Made by a program: the position numbers and the translations under genes. The notes under the pieces were generated by a model that was not told the origin of the DNA, did no database searches, and was given only the letters and a program-made list of their open reading frames with translations. This document shows, in pieces, positions 14,694-24,339 of a stretch of DNA of 64,000 bases (position 1 is its first letter; each line of letters starts with the position of its first letter). Source of the stretch: an uncultured Lachnospiraceae bacterium. GTDB taxonomy: Bacteria > Bacillota > Clostridia > Lachnospirales > Lachnospiraceae. The DNA lies in the NCBI GenBank assembly GCA_900551895.1, contig URXX01000001.1:1-64000 (forward strand), read 5' to 3'.

Positions 14694-17279
14694 ATGAATA
14701 TAAACAAATTTACGCAGAAATCATTGCAGGCAGTGCAGGGATGTGAAAAGGTTGCTTATGATTACGGCAATCAGGAAGTAGAACAGGAACATTTATTGTA
14801 CTCTCTTCTTACACAGGAAGATAGTTTGATTTTGAAATTACTGGAAAAGATGAACATACAGAAAGAATTATTTATCAATCGTGTGGAAGAAGCCCTCAGA
14901 AAAAGGGTGAAAGTACAGGGTGGACAGATTTATATCGGTCAGGATTTGAACAAAGTTCTTATTCATGCAGATGACGAGGCAACCCAAATGGGAGATGAGT
15001 ATGTTTCCGTAGAGCATATTTTTCTTTCTTTATTAAAATATCCAAACAGAGAAATCAAAACGATTTTTAAAGAGTTTGGTATTACGAGAGAGTTGTTTTT
15101 ACAGGCGCTTTCTACGGTAAGGGGTAATCAGAGAGTGACAAATGACAATCCGGAGGCAACTTATGACACATTGAATAAATACGGAACAGATTTAGTAGAG
15201 CGTGCGAGAGAACAGAAATTAGACCCTGTTATCGGACGAGATGCGGAGATAAGAAATGTAATCCGTATTCTTTCCCGTAAGACAAAGAACAATCCGGTAT
15301 TAATCGGAGAACCGGGAGTCGGTAAGACGGCGGCAGTGGAAGGACTGGCACAGCGTATCGTACGCGGAGATGTTCCTGAGGGACTAAAGGATAAAACAAT
15401 TTTTGCATTGGATATGGGTGCATTAGTTGCAGGAGCAAAATACAGAGGCGAGTTTGAGGAAAGGCTCAAAGCCGTACTGGAAGAAGTAAAGAGCAGTGAC
15501 GGCAAGATTATTCTTTTCATTGACGAATTGCATACAATCGTAGGAGCAGGCAAAACAGACGGTGCAATGGACGCCGGAAATATGTTGAAGCCGATGCTTG
15601 CCAGAGGAGAATTACATTGTATCGGTGCGACAACATTAGATGAATACAGACAATACATTGAAAAAGACGCAGCGTTGGAAAGAAGATTTCAGCCGGTTAT
15701 GGTGGAAGAACCTACCGTTGAAGATGCCATTTCCATTTTGCGTGGATTGAAAGAAAGATATGAAGTATTTCACGGCGTGAAGATTACGGACGGTGCGTTA
15801 GTATCGGCAGCAGTATTGTCAAACCGATATATTTCCGATCGTTTTCTTCCCGATAAAGCGATTGACTTAGTCGATGAGGCGTGTGCTTTAATTAAGACAG
15901 AGTTAGATTCCATGCCTACAGAGTTGGACGAATTGCGAAGACGTATTATGCAGTTGGAGATTGAGGAGGCTGCCTTAAAGAAAGAAAACGACAGATTAAG
16001 TCAGGACAGACTTGTAAATCTGCAAAAAGAACTGGGAGAACTTCGAGATGAATTTGCAGGTAAAAAAGCACAGTGGGATAATGAAAAGGCTTCCGTAGAA
16101 AAAGTGCAGAAAATCCGTGAGGAAATGGAAAGTCTGAATAAAGAAATTCAGAAAGCACAGCGTTCTTATGACTTGGAAAAGGCAGCCGAATTGCAGTACG
16201 GAAAACTTCCGCAGCTGCAGAAACAACTTGCCGAAGAAGAGGAAAAAGTAAAAGCAAGAGAACTGACGCTTGTCCATGAAAGTGTAACAGATGAAGAGAT
16301 TGCCAAAATCATTTCCAGATGGACAGGCATACCGGTTGCGAAATTAAATGAAAGTGAAAGAAATAAAACACTTCATTTGGAAGAGGAACTGCACAAACGT
16401 GTTATCGGTCAGGACGAAGGCGTTACGAAAGTGACGGAGGCGATTATCCGTTCAAAAGCGGGCATTAAAGACCCGAGTAAGCCAATCGGTTCATTCCTGT
16501 TTTTAGGACCTACAGGTGTAGGTAAGACGGAACTTGCAAAGGCGCTTGCGGAAAGCCTGTTTGATGATGAGAATAACATGGTCAGAATTGATATGAGTGA
16601 GTATATGGAGAAATATTCCGTATCTAGATTAATCGGAGCGCCTCCGGGATATGTAGGATATGACGAAGGCGGACAGTTGACTGAGGCGGTAAGAAGAAAA
16701 CCGTATTCTGTTGTTCTTTTTGACGAGATAGAAAAGGCACATCCTGATGTGTTTAACGTCTTGTTGCAGGTGCTTGATGACGGACGTATAACGGATTCGC
16801 AGGGAAGAACGGTAGACTTTAAAAATACTATTTTGATTATGACTTCAAATATCGGTTCTGCCTATCTGCTAGACGGAATTGACGATGACGGGAACATTCA
16901 GAAAGAGAGCGAAGAACTTGTTATGAGGGATTTGCGTAATCATTTCAGACCTGAATTTTTGAACCGTTTGGACGAAACGATTATGTTTAAACCGTTGACG
17001 AAATCGAACATTTGTGACATCATTGACTTGTTGGTAAAAGATATTAATCATCGATTGGAAGAGAAAGAAATTTCTATTGAACTGACAGAGTCGGCAAAGG
17101 CAATGATTACGGAAAGAGGATACGAAGCGATGTACGGTGCAAGACCGCTTAAGAGGTATTTGCAGAAACACGTGGAAACCCTTGCGGCGAAACTGATTTT
17201 GGCGGATAAGGTAAGAAGTCAGGATACGATTTTAATCGATGTGGAAAACAATGAATTAAAAGCAAGTGTAAGAGGATAA
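14694..17279 (+). CDS. clpB: ATP-dependent chaperone ClpB
   Basis: An 861-residue Hsp100 disaggregase that works with DnaK to rescue aggregated proteins in the cytoplasm. Order: Clp N-domain repeats (1-145), first AAA module with Walker A GEPGVGKTA and Walker B FIDELH, the long coiled-coil middle domain (about 400-530), second AAA module with Walker A GPTGVGKTE and FDEIEKAHPDV, then the C-terminal D2-small domain. The middle domain and length distinguish it from ClpC and ClpA. No ClpP-binding IGF loop was noticed. The ATG is preceded by GAGGAGGAG. It is probably heat-inducible through the CIRCE-like site and is followed immediately by dinB. Confidence 0.96.
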   Translation: MNINKFTQKSLQAVQGCEKVAYDYGNQEVEQEHLLYSLLTQEDSLILKLLEKMNIQKELFINRVEEALRKRVKVQGGQIYIGQDLNKVLIHADDEATQMGDEYVSVEHIFLSLLKYPNREIKTIFKEFGITRELFLQALSTVRGNQRVTNDNPEATYDTLNKYGTDLVERAREQKLDPVIGRDAEIRNVIRILSRKTKNNPVLIGEPGVGKTAAVEGLAQRIVRGDVPEGLKDKTIFALDMGALVAGAKYRGEFEERLKAVLEEVKSSDGKIILFIDELHTIVGAGKTDGAMDAGNMLKPMLARGELHCIGATTLDEYRQYIEKDAALERRFQPVMVEEPTVEDAISILRGLKERYEVFHGVKITDGALVSAAVLSNRYISDRFLPDKAIDLVDEACALIKTELDSMPTELDELRRRIMQLEIEEAALKKENDRLSQDRLVNLQKELGELRDEFAGKKAQWDNEKASVEKVQKIREEMESLNKEIQKAQRSYDLEKAAELQYGKLPQLQKQLAEEEEKVKARELTLVHESVTDEEIAKIISRWTGIPVAKLNESERNKTLHLEEELHKRVIGQDEGVTKVTEAIIRSKAGIKDPSKPIGSFLFLGPTGVGKTELAKALAESLFDDENNMVRIDMSEYMEKYSVSRLIGAPPGYVGYDEGGQLTEAVRRKPYSVVLFDEIEKAHPDVFNVLLQVLDDGRITDSQGRTVDFKNTILIMTSNIGSAYLLDGIDDDGNIQKESEELVMRDLRNHFRPEFLNRLDETIMFKPLTKSNICDIIDLLVKDINHRLEEKEISIELTESAKAMITERGYEAMYGARPLKRYLQKHVETLAAKLILADKVRSQDTILIDVENNELKASVRG

Positions 17280-17280
17280 A

Positions 17281-18477
17281 ATGACACCGATTATTTTTCA
17301 TATTGATGTAAATTCAGCCTATTTAAGTTGGACGGCGGTAGAAAAATTAAAACAGGGAGCGGAAACAGACTTAAGAGAAATTCCTGCCATTATCGGCGGA
17401 AATCAAGAGTCAAGACACGGAGTTGTTTTGGCGAAATCTGTTCCTGCGAAGAGATATGGCATTCGCACGGGAGAACCGGTTGCGAATGCCTTTCGTAAGT
17501 GTCCGAATTTGGTTATGGAACCACCCGACCATAAAATGTATAGTATATATAGTAAGAAACTAATGGAGTTTTTAAGAAAATATACATCGGATATTGAGCA
17601 GGTAAGTGTTGACGAGTGTTATATGGACTTTACGGGAATTGCATACAAATATCATTCTCCTGTGGACGCGGCGGTGGAAATCAAAAATAAAATATGGGAT
17701 ACCTTTGGATTTTCGGTGAATATCGGAATCTCAACAAATAAACTGCTGGCAAAAATGGCATCGGATTTTGAAAAGCCGAACCGTGTCCATACACTTTTTC
17801 CGGAGGAGATAGAGAAAAAAATGTGGCATCTTCCCGTATCCAGTCTTTATATGGCGGGCAGGGCAAGTGTGGAAGTGTTAAAGAAACTGGAAATAAAAAC
17901 GATCGGTGAACTTGCAAAAACAAATCCGCGTATATTGGAACTGCACTTGAAAAGTCATGGGAAAATGCTTTGGGAGTTTGCAAACGGAATCGACACGGCG
18001 AAGGTACAGTCTGAGGAAACAGTGGCAAAGGGAATAGGCAATTCCACAACACTGGCAAAGGACGTTGTGGACAGAGAGGAGGCAAAGGAGGTTCTTCTTT
18101 GGCTTTCGGAAAGTGTAGGGAAACGCCTTAGAAAAGCGGGACAGAAAGCACAGATGATTAGTGTGGAGATTAAATATTATAATTTCCAAAGTGTTTCTCA
18201 TCAAAGACAGATGAGAAAGGCAGCGTATGAGGATAAAATTTTGTATGCAAATGCCTGCCTGCTTTTTGATGAATTGTGGAACGGTGAACCGATAAGGCTT
18301 CTAGGGGTACGCACATCGAAACTGGTGGAAGAAACAGCACCGGAGCAGTTAAGCATATTTGATATACAGGTGGAAAAACCGAAAGATGAAAAACACAGAA
18401 AATTGGATAAAGCGTTGGACGAGATACGAAAGCGTTTTGGAGAAGACGCGGTAAAACGCGGAACATTTCTAAAATAG
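17281..18477 (+). CDS. dinB: DNA polymerase IV (Y-family, DinB)
   Basis: A 398-residue translesion polymerase. The IFHIDVNSAYLSWTA segment provides the first catalytic aspartate, SVDECYMDFTG the second catalytic pair, and the FSVNIGISTNKLLAKMASDFEKPN palm motif follows. A helix-hairpin-helix thumb and little-finger domain run from about 240 on. A beta-clamp motif is likely near the C-terminal QLSIFD (about 358-363). It starts one base after the clpB stop, so it is probably co-transcribed with clpB. No LexA box is seen immediately upstream. Confidence 0.94.
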   Translation: MTPIIFHIDVNSAYLSWTAVEKLKQGAETDLREIPAIIGGNQESRHGVVLAKSVPAKRYGIRTGEPVANAFRKCPNLVMEPPDHKMYSIYSKKLMEFLRKYTSDIEQVSVDECYMDFTGIAYKYHSPVDAAVEIKNKIWDTFGFSVNIGISTNKLLAKMASDFEKPNRVHTLFPEEIEKKMWHLPVSSLYMAGRASVEVLKKLEIKTIGELAKTNPRILELHLKSHGKMLWEFANGIDTAKVQSEETVAKGIGNSTTLAKDVVDREEAKEVLLWLSESVGKRLRKAGQKAQMISVEIKYYNFQSVSHQRQMRKAAYEDKILYANACLLFDELWNGEPIRLLGVRTSKLVEETAPEQLSIFDIQVEKPKDEKHRKLDKALDEIRKRFGEDAVKRGTFLK

Positions 18478-18496
18478 TAGGGAAAGGCAGTGAAAT

Positions 18497-19981
18497 ATGA
18501 AACTGGCAAATCTGCTGCGACCGATAACATACAGTATACGACAGGGAAACGATGACTTGGAGATTGGGAAAATCACTCATCATTCAAGGGAAGCGGAGAA
18601 AGATACATTATTTGTCTGTATAAAAGGTGCGGTGACGGACGGAGCATTTTACGTTCGGGAGGCAGTGGAAAAAGGAGCGGTTGCTATTTTATCGGACAGA
18701 GAGGTAGAAGTACCGAAAGAAATCACATTGATTTTAGTTGAAAATGTGAGGGAAACTCTGGCGAAAATAGCAGCCGTTTTTTATGGCGAGCCTTCCAAAG
18801 AAATAGTTACGATAGGCATTACGGGGACAAAGGGAAAGACGACAACGGCATATATGATTTACCATATATTAAAAAATGCGGGGTACAAAGTCGGGCTTAT
18901 CGGGACAATTGAAGTACGCATAGGAGAAAAGAGTATACCCGCTAAAAATACATCGCCGGAGAGTACGGATATACAACGTTTTTTGAGGGAAATGGTTTCA
19001 GCAGGATGTGAAGTGGCGGTTATGGAAGTTTCCTCACAAGGATTGAAACTGCACAGGACAGATGAAATTCAGTTTGATATTGGCGTGTTTACAAATTTAG
19101 GAAAAGACCATATCGGTAAATTTGAGCATAAAGATTTTGCGGAATACAAAAACTGTAAGGCGAAATTATTTACACAGAGCAGATTTGGTATTGCCAATAT
19201 GGACAGTCCGTATTGGCAAGAAATGTTTCGTTATACGGATTGTGAAGTGGAGACAGTCGGATTTTCAAAAGATGCGGATTACTGTGCGACAGAGGAAGAA
19301 GTGATAAAAAAAGACGGAAAATTGGGGATACAGTATCAACTTGCAGGAAAATTATGTGGAAAAATAAGTCTTTCTATGGCAGGCAGATTTAATATTTATA
19401 ATTCCCTTTGTGCCATAGCAGTCTGTAAAAGGCTGGGTGTTTCTTTTGACAGAATGAAAAAATCATTGGAAGATATACAGGTGAGGGGAAGAGTAGAGCA
19501 GATATGCACAAATAAAGGAACGGTCATTTTGATAGACTATGCTCATAACGCTATGAGTTTACAAAGTATTTTAGAAATGGTACACTCATATCATCCCCGT
19601 CACATTATCTGTATCTTCGGCTGCGGTGGAAATCGGGCGAAAGGACGCAGATATGAGATGGGAAAAGTGTCGGGGGCGTTGGCAGATTTTACAATTATTA
19701 CGTCCGATAATCCAAGATATGAAAATCCTTTACAGATTATGAGGGAAATCAGAGAAGGAGTAGAGGCGGGAAACGGAAGTTATTTGGAAATCTGCGATCG
19801 CATGGAAGCTGTCCGCTATGGGATAAAACGGGCGGGCAGAGATGATATTATTGTCCTTGCGGGAAAGGGGCATGAAGAATATCAGGAGATTGAGGGAATA
19901 AAATATCATATGACCGACAGAGAAATGGTTTGTGAAATAATAGATGAGGAAAAGAAAAATGTATGCAGACATTATTATTGA
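18497..19981 (+). CDS. murE: UDP-N-acetylmuramoyl-L-alanyl-D-glutamate--2,6-diaminopimelate ligase
   Basis: A 494-residue cytoplasmic Mur ligase adding the third stem-peptide residue of peptidoglycan. It has ATP loop GTKGKTT (110-116), SSQGLKLHR, the carbamylated lysine at K221 and VILIDYAHN. The diaminopimelate-recognition motif DNPR (404-407) and the GHE motif (AGKGHEEY) are intact, so meso-diaminopimelate is the expected substrate. It overlaps priA by 23 bp and lies between dinB and the priA-def-fmt cluster. It differs from the second MurE-like protein at 2,792, which lacks DNPR. Confidence 0.93.
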   Translation: MKLANLLRPITYSIRQGNDDLEIGKITHHSREAEKDTLFVCIKGAVTDGAFYVREAVEKGAVAILSDREVEVPKEITLILVENVRETLAKIAAVFYGEPSKEIVTIGITGTKGKTTTAYMIYHILKNAGYKVGLIGTIEVRIGEKSIPAKNTSPESTDIQRFLREMVSAGCEVAVMEVSSQGLKLHRTDEIQFDIGVFTNLGKDHIGKFEHKDFAEYKNCKAKLFTQSRFGIANMDSPYWQEMFRYTDCEVETVGFSKDADYCATEEEVIKKDGKLGIQYQLAGKLCGKISLSMAGRFNIYNSLCAIAVCKRLGVSFDRMKKSLEDIQVRGRVEQICTNKGTVILIDYAHNAMSLQSILEMVHSYHPRHIICIFGCGGNRAKGRRYEMGKVSGALADFTIITSDNPRYENPLQIMREIREGVEAGNGSYLEICDRMEAVRYGIKRAGRDDIIVLAGKGHEEYQEIEGIKYHMTDREMVCEIIDEEKKNVCRHYY

Positions 19982-22187
19982 CATTGTACATGAGAGTGTA
20001 GACAGAGTATTTCAATATATTGTTCCGCCGCAATTGGAGGGAAAACTAAAAGAGGGCATGGAAGTCCTCGTTCCTTTTGGTGCGGGAAATAAGGAGAAAA
20101 AAGGGTATATTGTGGGCTTTTCCGAAAAATGTAATTATGATGCGAATAAAATGAAAGAAATTTACGATATTTCCGATAAGGCAGTGCAGATAGAGGGAAG
20201 ACTTGTGGCGCTAGCGGGCTGGATAAAAGAAAATTATGGCGGAACAATGATACAGTCGTTGAAAACCGTTCTTCCGGTCAAACAGAAAAGTCGGGCAAAA
20301 ATCAACAGGACAATTCGACTTCTTTTAACGGAGGAAGAGGCAAAACAAAAGTTGGAAGAGTTTTTGCATAAAAATATGAAAGCGAGGGCGAGAGTGCTGG
20401 CAGAACTTATGGACAACAAAGAGTTGCCGGAGAGTCTTGTTGTAAAAAAACTAAATGTTGCCCGAAATGTAATAAAAGCGTTGGAGGAGCAGCATATTCT
20501 GTCGGTGGAGTCGGAGCGTATATACAGAAATCCGATTAAACATACGGACAGAAAAGCGATTACCTTTACTTATACGCAGGAGCAGGAAAACGCCATAAGT
20601 CGGTTTCGGGAGGACTACCGCAGCGGAAAACGAGAAACCTATCTCATTCACGGAATTACGGGCAGCGGGAAAACGGAAGTATATATGGAAATGATTGAGG
20701 AAATTGTGGGAGGGGGAAAACAGGCGATTTTCCTTATTCCGGAGATTGCCCTTACCTATCAGACGGTGATGCGTTTTTACAGACGGTTTGGCGACAGAGT
20801 GTCCATTATGCATTCCCGATTGTCAGAGGGAGAAAAATACGACCAGATGATGCGTGCAAAAAACGGGGAGATTGACGTGATGATCGGTCCGCGTTCTGCG
20901 TTGTTTACTCCGTTTGAGCATCTTGGATTGATTGTTATTGACGAGGAACATGAGTCAACTTATAAAAGTGAACAAATTCCGAGATACCATGCGCGGGAAA
21001 CGGCGAGAAAACGGGCGGAAATGGAGGGGGCAAGCGTTGTTCTCGGCTCGGCAACTCCATCGGTGGAGTCCTATTACAAGGCGATTAACGGCGAGTATAC
21101 GCTGCTGGAATTAAAATCTAGGGCAACAGGACAGAAACTTCCGGAAATGTACACGGTAGATTTGCGTGAGGAACTGAAGAACGGAAACCGATCCATTATA
21201 AGCGATAAGTTAAGAAGTCTTATGGAGGAAAGGCTTGCGAAAAAAGAACAGATTATTTTATTTATTAACCGAAGAGGATATGCGGGATTTGTTTCCTGCC
21301 GTTCCTGCGGTTATGTGGCGAAATGCCCACACTGTGACGTTGCGCTGTCCGCCCATAAAAACGGTAAACTTGTCTGCCATTACTGCGGGTATGAAGAACC
21401 GATGCACACAAACTGTCCTGCATGTAAATCCCGCCATATCGGAGGATTTCGGGCGGGGACACAGCAGATAGAAGAAATCGTGGCAAAAGAATTTCCGTAT
21501 GCAAAAGTTTTGCGTATGGATATGGACACGACAAAGGAAAAGGACGGACACGAGAAAATCTTGTCGGCATTTGCTAACGAGGAGGCAGATATTTTAATCG
21601 GAACACAGATGATTGTAAAAGGGCATGATTTCCCAAATGTGACCTTAGTCGGTATACTGGCAGCAGATTTATCGCTCTATGCCAATGATTATCGCGCGGG
21701 AGAGAGAACGTTTCAACTGTTGACACAGGCAGGCGGACGAGCGGGACGCGGAGAGAAGAAAGGGGAAGTTGTTATACAGACGTACAGCCCCGAACATTAT
21801 TGTATTCAGACGGCGGCAAAACAGGATTATGAAACTTTTTATGAGGCAGAAATGAACTACAGGGAATTAATGGGTTATCCTCCGGTGGAACAACTGCTTG
21901 CCATTTATATGACGTGCGGAGATGAACAACTGTTGGAGAGAGGGGCGTTTTTCCTGAAAGAGTATGCGGAGAGAGTAAATAAGGGGAAAGAATACCAAAT
22001 TATCGGACCTGTAAGTCCTTATATAGAAAAAATAAATGATGTTTACAGAAAATTAATTTATATAAAACAGGAAAGATATGATATGCTAATAGATATGAAA
22101 GATTTTTTAGAAAAGTATATTGAGATGAATTCCGGATTTCATAAAATAAAAATTCAATTTGATTTTAATCCGGTAAATGTATTTTAG
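19959..22187 (+). CDS. priA: Primosomal protein N' (replication restart helicase PriA)
   Basis: A 743-residue superfamily 2 helicase that reloads the replisome at stalled forks. It has an N-terminal 3'-DNA-binding domain, Walker A GITGSGKTEVY, Walker B as DEEH (IVIDEEHESTYK), and the four-pair zinc-binding insertion CRSCGYVAKCPHC plus CHYCGY and CPACKS. Helicase motifs V-VI (GTQMIVKGHDFPNV, QAGGRAGRG) follow. The start ATG at 19959 lies within the murE end with GAGGAAAAG upstream; an ATG 15 bp earlier is less well placed. First gene of the priA-def-fmt translation cluster. Confidence 0.95.
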   Translation: MYADIIIDIVHESVDRVFQYIVPPQLEGKLKEGMEVLVPFGAGNKEKKGYIVGFSEKCNYDANKMKEIYDISDKAVQIEGRLVALAGWIKENYGGTMIQSLKTVLPVKQKSRAKINRTIRLLLTEEEAKQKLEEFLHKNMKARARVLAELMDNKELPESLVVKKLNVARNVIKALEEQHILSVESERIYRNPIKHTDRKAITFTYTQEQENAISRFREDYRSGKRETYLIHGITGSGKTEVYMEMIEEIVGGGKQAIFLIPEIALTYQTVMRFYRRFGDRVSIMHSRLSEGEKYDQMMRAKNGEIDVMIGPRSALFTPFEHLGLIVIDEEHESTYKSEQIPRYHARETARKRAEMEGASVVLGSATPSVESYYKAINGEYTLLELKSRATGQKLPEMYTVDLREELKNGNRSIISDKLRSLMEERLAKKEQIILFINRRGYAGFVSCRSCGYVAKCPHCDVALSAHKNGKLVCHYCGYEEPMHTNCPACKSRHIGGFRAGTQQIEEIVAKEFPYAKVLRMDMDTTKEKDGHEKILSAFANEEADILIGTQMIVKGHDFPNVTLVGILAADLSLYANDYRAGERTFQLLTQAGGRAGRGEKKGEVVIQTYSPEHYCIQTAAKQDYETFYEAEMNYRELMGYPPVEQLLAIYMTCGDEQLLERGAFFLKEYAERVNKGKEYQIIGPVSPYIEKINDVYRKLIYIKQERYDMLIDMKDFLEKYIEMNSGFHKIKIQFDFNPVNVF

Positions 22188-22200
22188 AAGGGAGCAGACA

Positions 22201-22674
22201 ATGGCTATTAGAGAAATCAGAAAAATAGGTGACGAGGTTTTAACGAAGAAATGTAAAGAGGTGAAAACAATCACGCCGAGAACAGAGGAACTTATCGACG
22301 ATATGTTTGACACGATGTATGACGAAATGGGTGTGGGGCTTGCCGCACCGCAAGTCGGAATTTTAAAAAGAATTGTTACGATTGATATAGGGGAAGGACC
22401 GATTCTTCTGATTAATCCGGAAATTATAGAAACAAGCGGAGAGCAGACGGGCGATGAGGGCTGTTTGAGCGTTCCGGGAAAAGCAGGAGAGGTGACAAGA
22501 CCATACTATGCAAAAGTAAGAGCGTGTGATATTGATATGGTGCCTTTTGAAATAGAAGGAGAGGGACTTCTCGCAAGAGCGTTCTGCCATGAGATTGATC
22601 ATTTGGAAGGAAAATTATATGTGGATAAAGTAGAGGGCGAACTCCATGACGTTTTCTATGGGGAGGAAGAATAA
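22201..22674 (+). CDS. def: Peptide deformylase
   Basis: A 157-residue metalloenzyme removing the formyl group from nascent proteins. The three motifs are complete: GVGLAAPQVG (motif 1), EGCLSVPG (motif 2, Cys ligand) and HEIDHLEG (motif 3, two His ligands and the catalytic Glu). The start at ATG 22201 follows AAGGGAGC. Just 1 bp separates it from fmt, the enzyme that adds the formyl group it removes, so the two are translationally coupled. Confidence 0.96.
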   Translation: MAIREIRKIGDEVLTKKCKEVKTITPRTEELIDDMFDTMYDEMGVGLAAPQVGILKRIVTIDIGEGPILLINPEIIETSGEQTGDEGCLSVPGKAGEVTRPYYAKVRACDIDMVPFEIEGEGLLARAFCHEIDHLEGKLYVDKVEGELHDVFYGEEE

Positions 22675-22675
22675 G

Positions 22676-23605
22676 ATGAAAGTGATTTTTATGGGAACAC
22701 CGGATTTCTCCGTTGGAACTTTAGAAGAACTTATTCGTGCAGGACATGAAGTTGTGTTGGCGGTCACGCAGCCGGATAAACCAAAGGGACGAGGAAAAGA
22801 AATGCAGTTTACTCCGGTTAAGGAAGTAGCGTTGAAGCACGGTATACCTGTGTTTCAGCCAAAGAAAATCCGTGATGCCGAGAGTATAGAAGAATTGAGA
22901 AAATATCCGGCAGATGTTATGGTTGTCATTGCTTTCGGGCAGATTGTTCCGAAAGAAGTTTTGGAAATGACACCGTACGGATGTATCAATGTACATGCAT
23001 CTCTTCTTCCGAAATATCGGGGAGCGGCACCGATTCAGTGGTCTATCATTGACGGCGAGAGCGTTACGGGTGTAACAACAATGCAAATGGATGAAGGATT
23101 GGATACGGGAGATATGCTCCTAAAAACAGAAGTGCCTATTTCACCGAAAGAAACAGGAGGAAGTCTTCACGATAAACTGGCGGAGGCAGGAGCAAAACTT
23201 TGTGTGGAAACATTGAAGGCGTTGGAGGAGAAAACGGTTGTGGCAGAAAAACAAGGAGAAACAACTACAGCCTACGCGAGAATGCTGGATAAAAAATTAG
23301 GAAATATTGACTGGAATAATGGGGCAGAAGAAATCGAAAGATTAATTCGAGGTCTAAATCCGTGGCCAAGCGCATATACTATGTGGGAAGATAAAGTGAT
23401 GAAAATTTGGGAAGCGGAAGTTGTTGAAGGAGAAGAGAAAAGTGAAACGGGAACGATTGTGAAAGTGGAAAAGGACGGATTTTTCGTACAGACGGGAAAA
23501 GGACTTTTGAAAATAACACAGTTACAGATTCCGGGAAAGAAGAGAATGGACGCGGGGGCATTTTTGAGAGGATATTCCATAAAAGAACAGACAAAATTAG
23601 TATAG
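22676..23605 (+). CDS. fmt: Methionyl-tRNA formyltransferase
   Basis: A 309-residue enzyme that formylates initiator Met-tRNA using 10-formyl-tetrahydrofolate. It has an N-terminal Rossmann domain beginning MKVIFMGTPDFSV, the catalytic segment NVHASLLPKYRGAAPIQWSI (Asn-His-Asp site) and a C-terminal OB-like tRNA-binding domain with GLNPWPSAYT. The start at 22676 has GGGGAGGAA upstream, within the end of def. It is followed by the zinc-protease gene in the same operon. Confidence 0.96.
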   Translation: MKVIFMGTPDFSVGTLEELIRAGHEVVLAVTQPDKPKGRGKEMQFTPVKEVALKHGIPVFQPKKIRDAESIEELRKYPADVMVVIAFGQIVPKEVLEMTPYGCINVHASLLPKYRGAAPIQWSIIDGESVTGVTTMQMDEGLDTGDMLLKTEVPISPKETGGSLHDKLAEAGAKLCVETLKALEEKTVVAEKQGETTTAYARMLDKKLGNIDWNNGAEEIERLIRGLNPWPSAYTMWEDKVMKIWEAEVVEGEEKSETGTIVKVEKDGFFVQTGKGLLKITQLQIPGKKRMDAGAFLRGYSIKEQTKLV

Positions 23606-23631
23606 TCTAGAAAGTAGAGGTAGTGAGTATT

Positions 23632-24339
23632 ATGTATTATCCAATGTATTTTGACCCGACATATGTTTTGATTATCGCAGGAATGATAATCAGTCTTATT
23701 GCATCGGCGCGTGTGAAAAGCACATTTTCAAAATATCAGCGTGTGGCAAATCATTCCGGCATGACAGGAAGAGATGCGGCAGAGAGAATTTTACACAGTG
23801 CAAATTTATATGATGTGAGAATTGAGAGGGTATCGGGGCATCTGACAGACCACTATGATCCGAGAAACAAAGTGCTTCGTTTATCGGACAGCACATATCA
23901 GTCGGCATCGGTGGCGGCGGTAGGTGTTGCGGCACATGAATGCGGACATGCTATTCAACATGCGACAGGGTACGCACCGCTTCAGTTTAGAGGAGCGTTA
24001 GTGCCTGTGGCAAATTTTGGAGCGACAATCGCATGGCCTTTAATTCTGTTAGGATTTTTCATTACGGGCCGTTCATCAGATTTATTTATTCATTTGGGAA
24101 TTATAGCATTTTCTCTTTCGGTACTGTTTCAACTTGTTACGCTTCCTGTAGAATTTAATGCGTCAAGACGGGCAGTGAGAATTTTGGGAAGCAGTGGAAT
24201 GTTGTATCAGAATGAGGTTGCCGATACGAAAAAAGTGTTAGATGCGGCAGCGCTGACTTATGTGGCAAGTGCGGCAGCGTCTATTTTGCAGTTAGTTCGT
24301 ATTCTTTTAATTGCAGGAGGAAGAAGGGGAGATGACTAA
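23632..24339 (+). CDS. YugP-like membrane zinc metallopeptidase
   Basis: A 235-residue integral membrane protein of the neutral zinc metallopeptidase 2 family (YugP). The zinc motif AAHECGHAIQH (HExxH) is followed by hydrophobic segments around residues 125-150 and 155-180 and at the N- and C-termini. The segment FNASRRAV is also conserved. Substrate and role are unknown. ATG 23632 is chosen with GAGG 11 nt upstream; the in-frame GTG at 23623 is only 2 nt from it. Its end overlaps rsmB by 8 bp. Confidence 0.85.
   Translation: MYYPMYFDPTYVLIIAGMIISLIASARVKSTFSKYQRVANHSGMTGRDAAERILHSANLYDVRIERVSGHLTDHYDPRNKVLRLSDSTYQSASVAAVGVAAHECGHAIQHATGYAPLQFRGALVPVANFGATIAWPLILLGFFITGRSSDLFIHLGIIAFSLSVLFQLVTLPVEFNASRRAVRILGSSGMLYQNEVADTKKVLDAAALTYVASAAASILQLVRILLIAGGRRGDD

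Noticed and set aside
15161..15658. 165-codon antisense frame inside clpB
   Set aside because: It is opposite the first ATPase module of ClpB, shows no domain and has no ribosome site.
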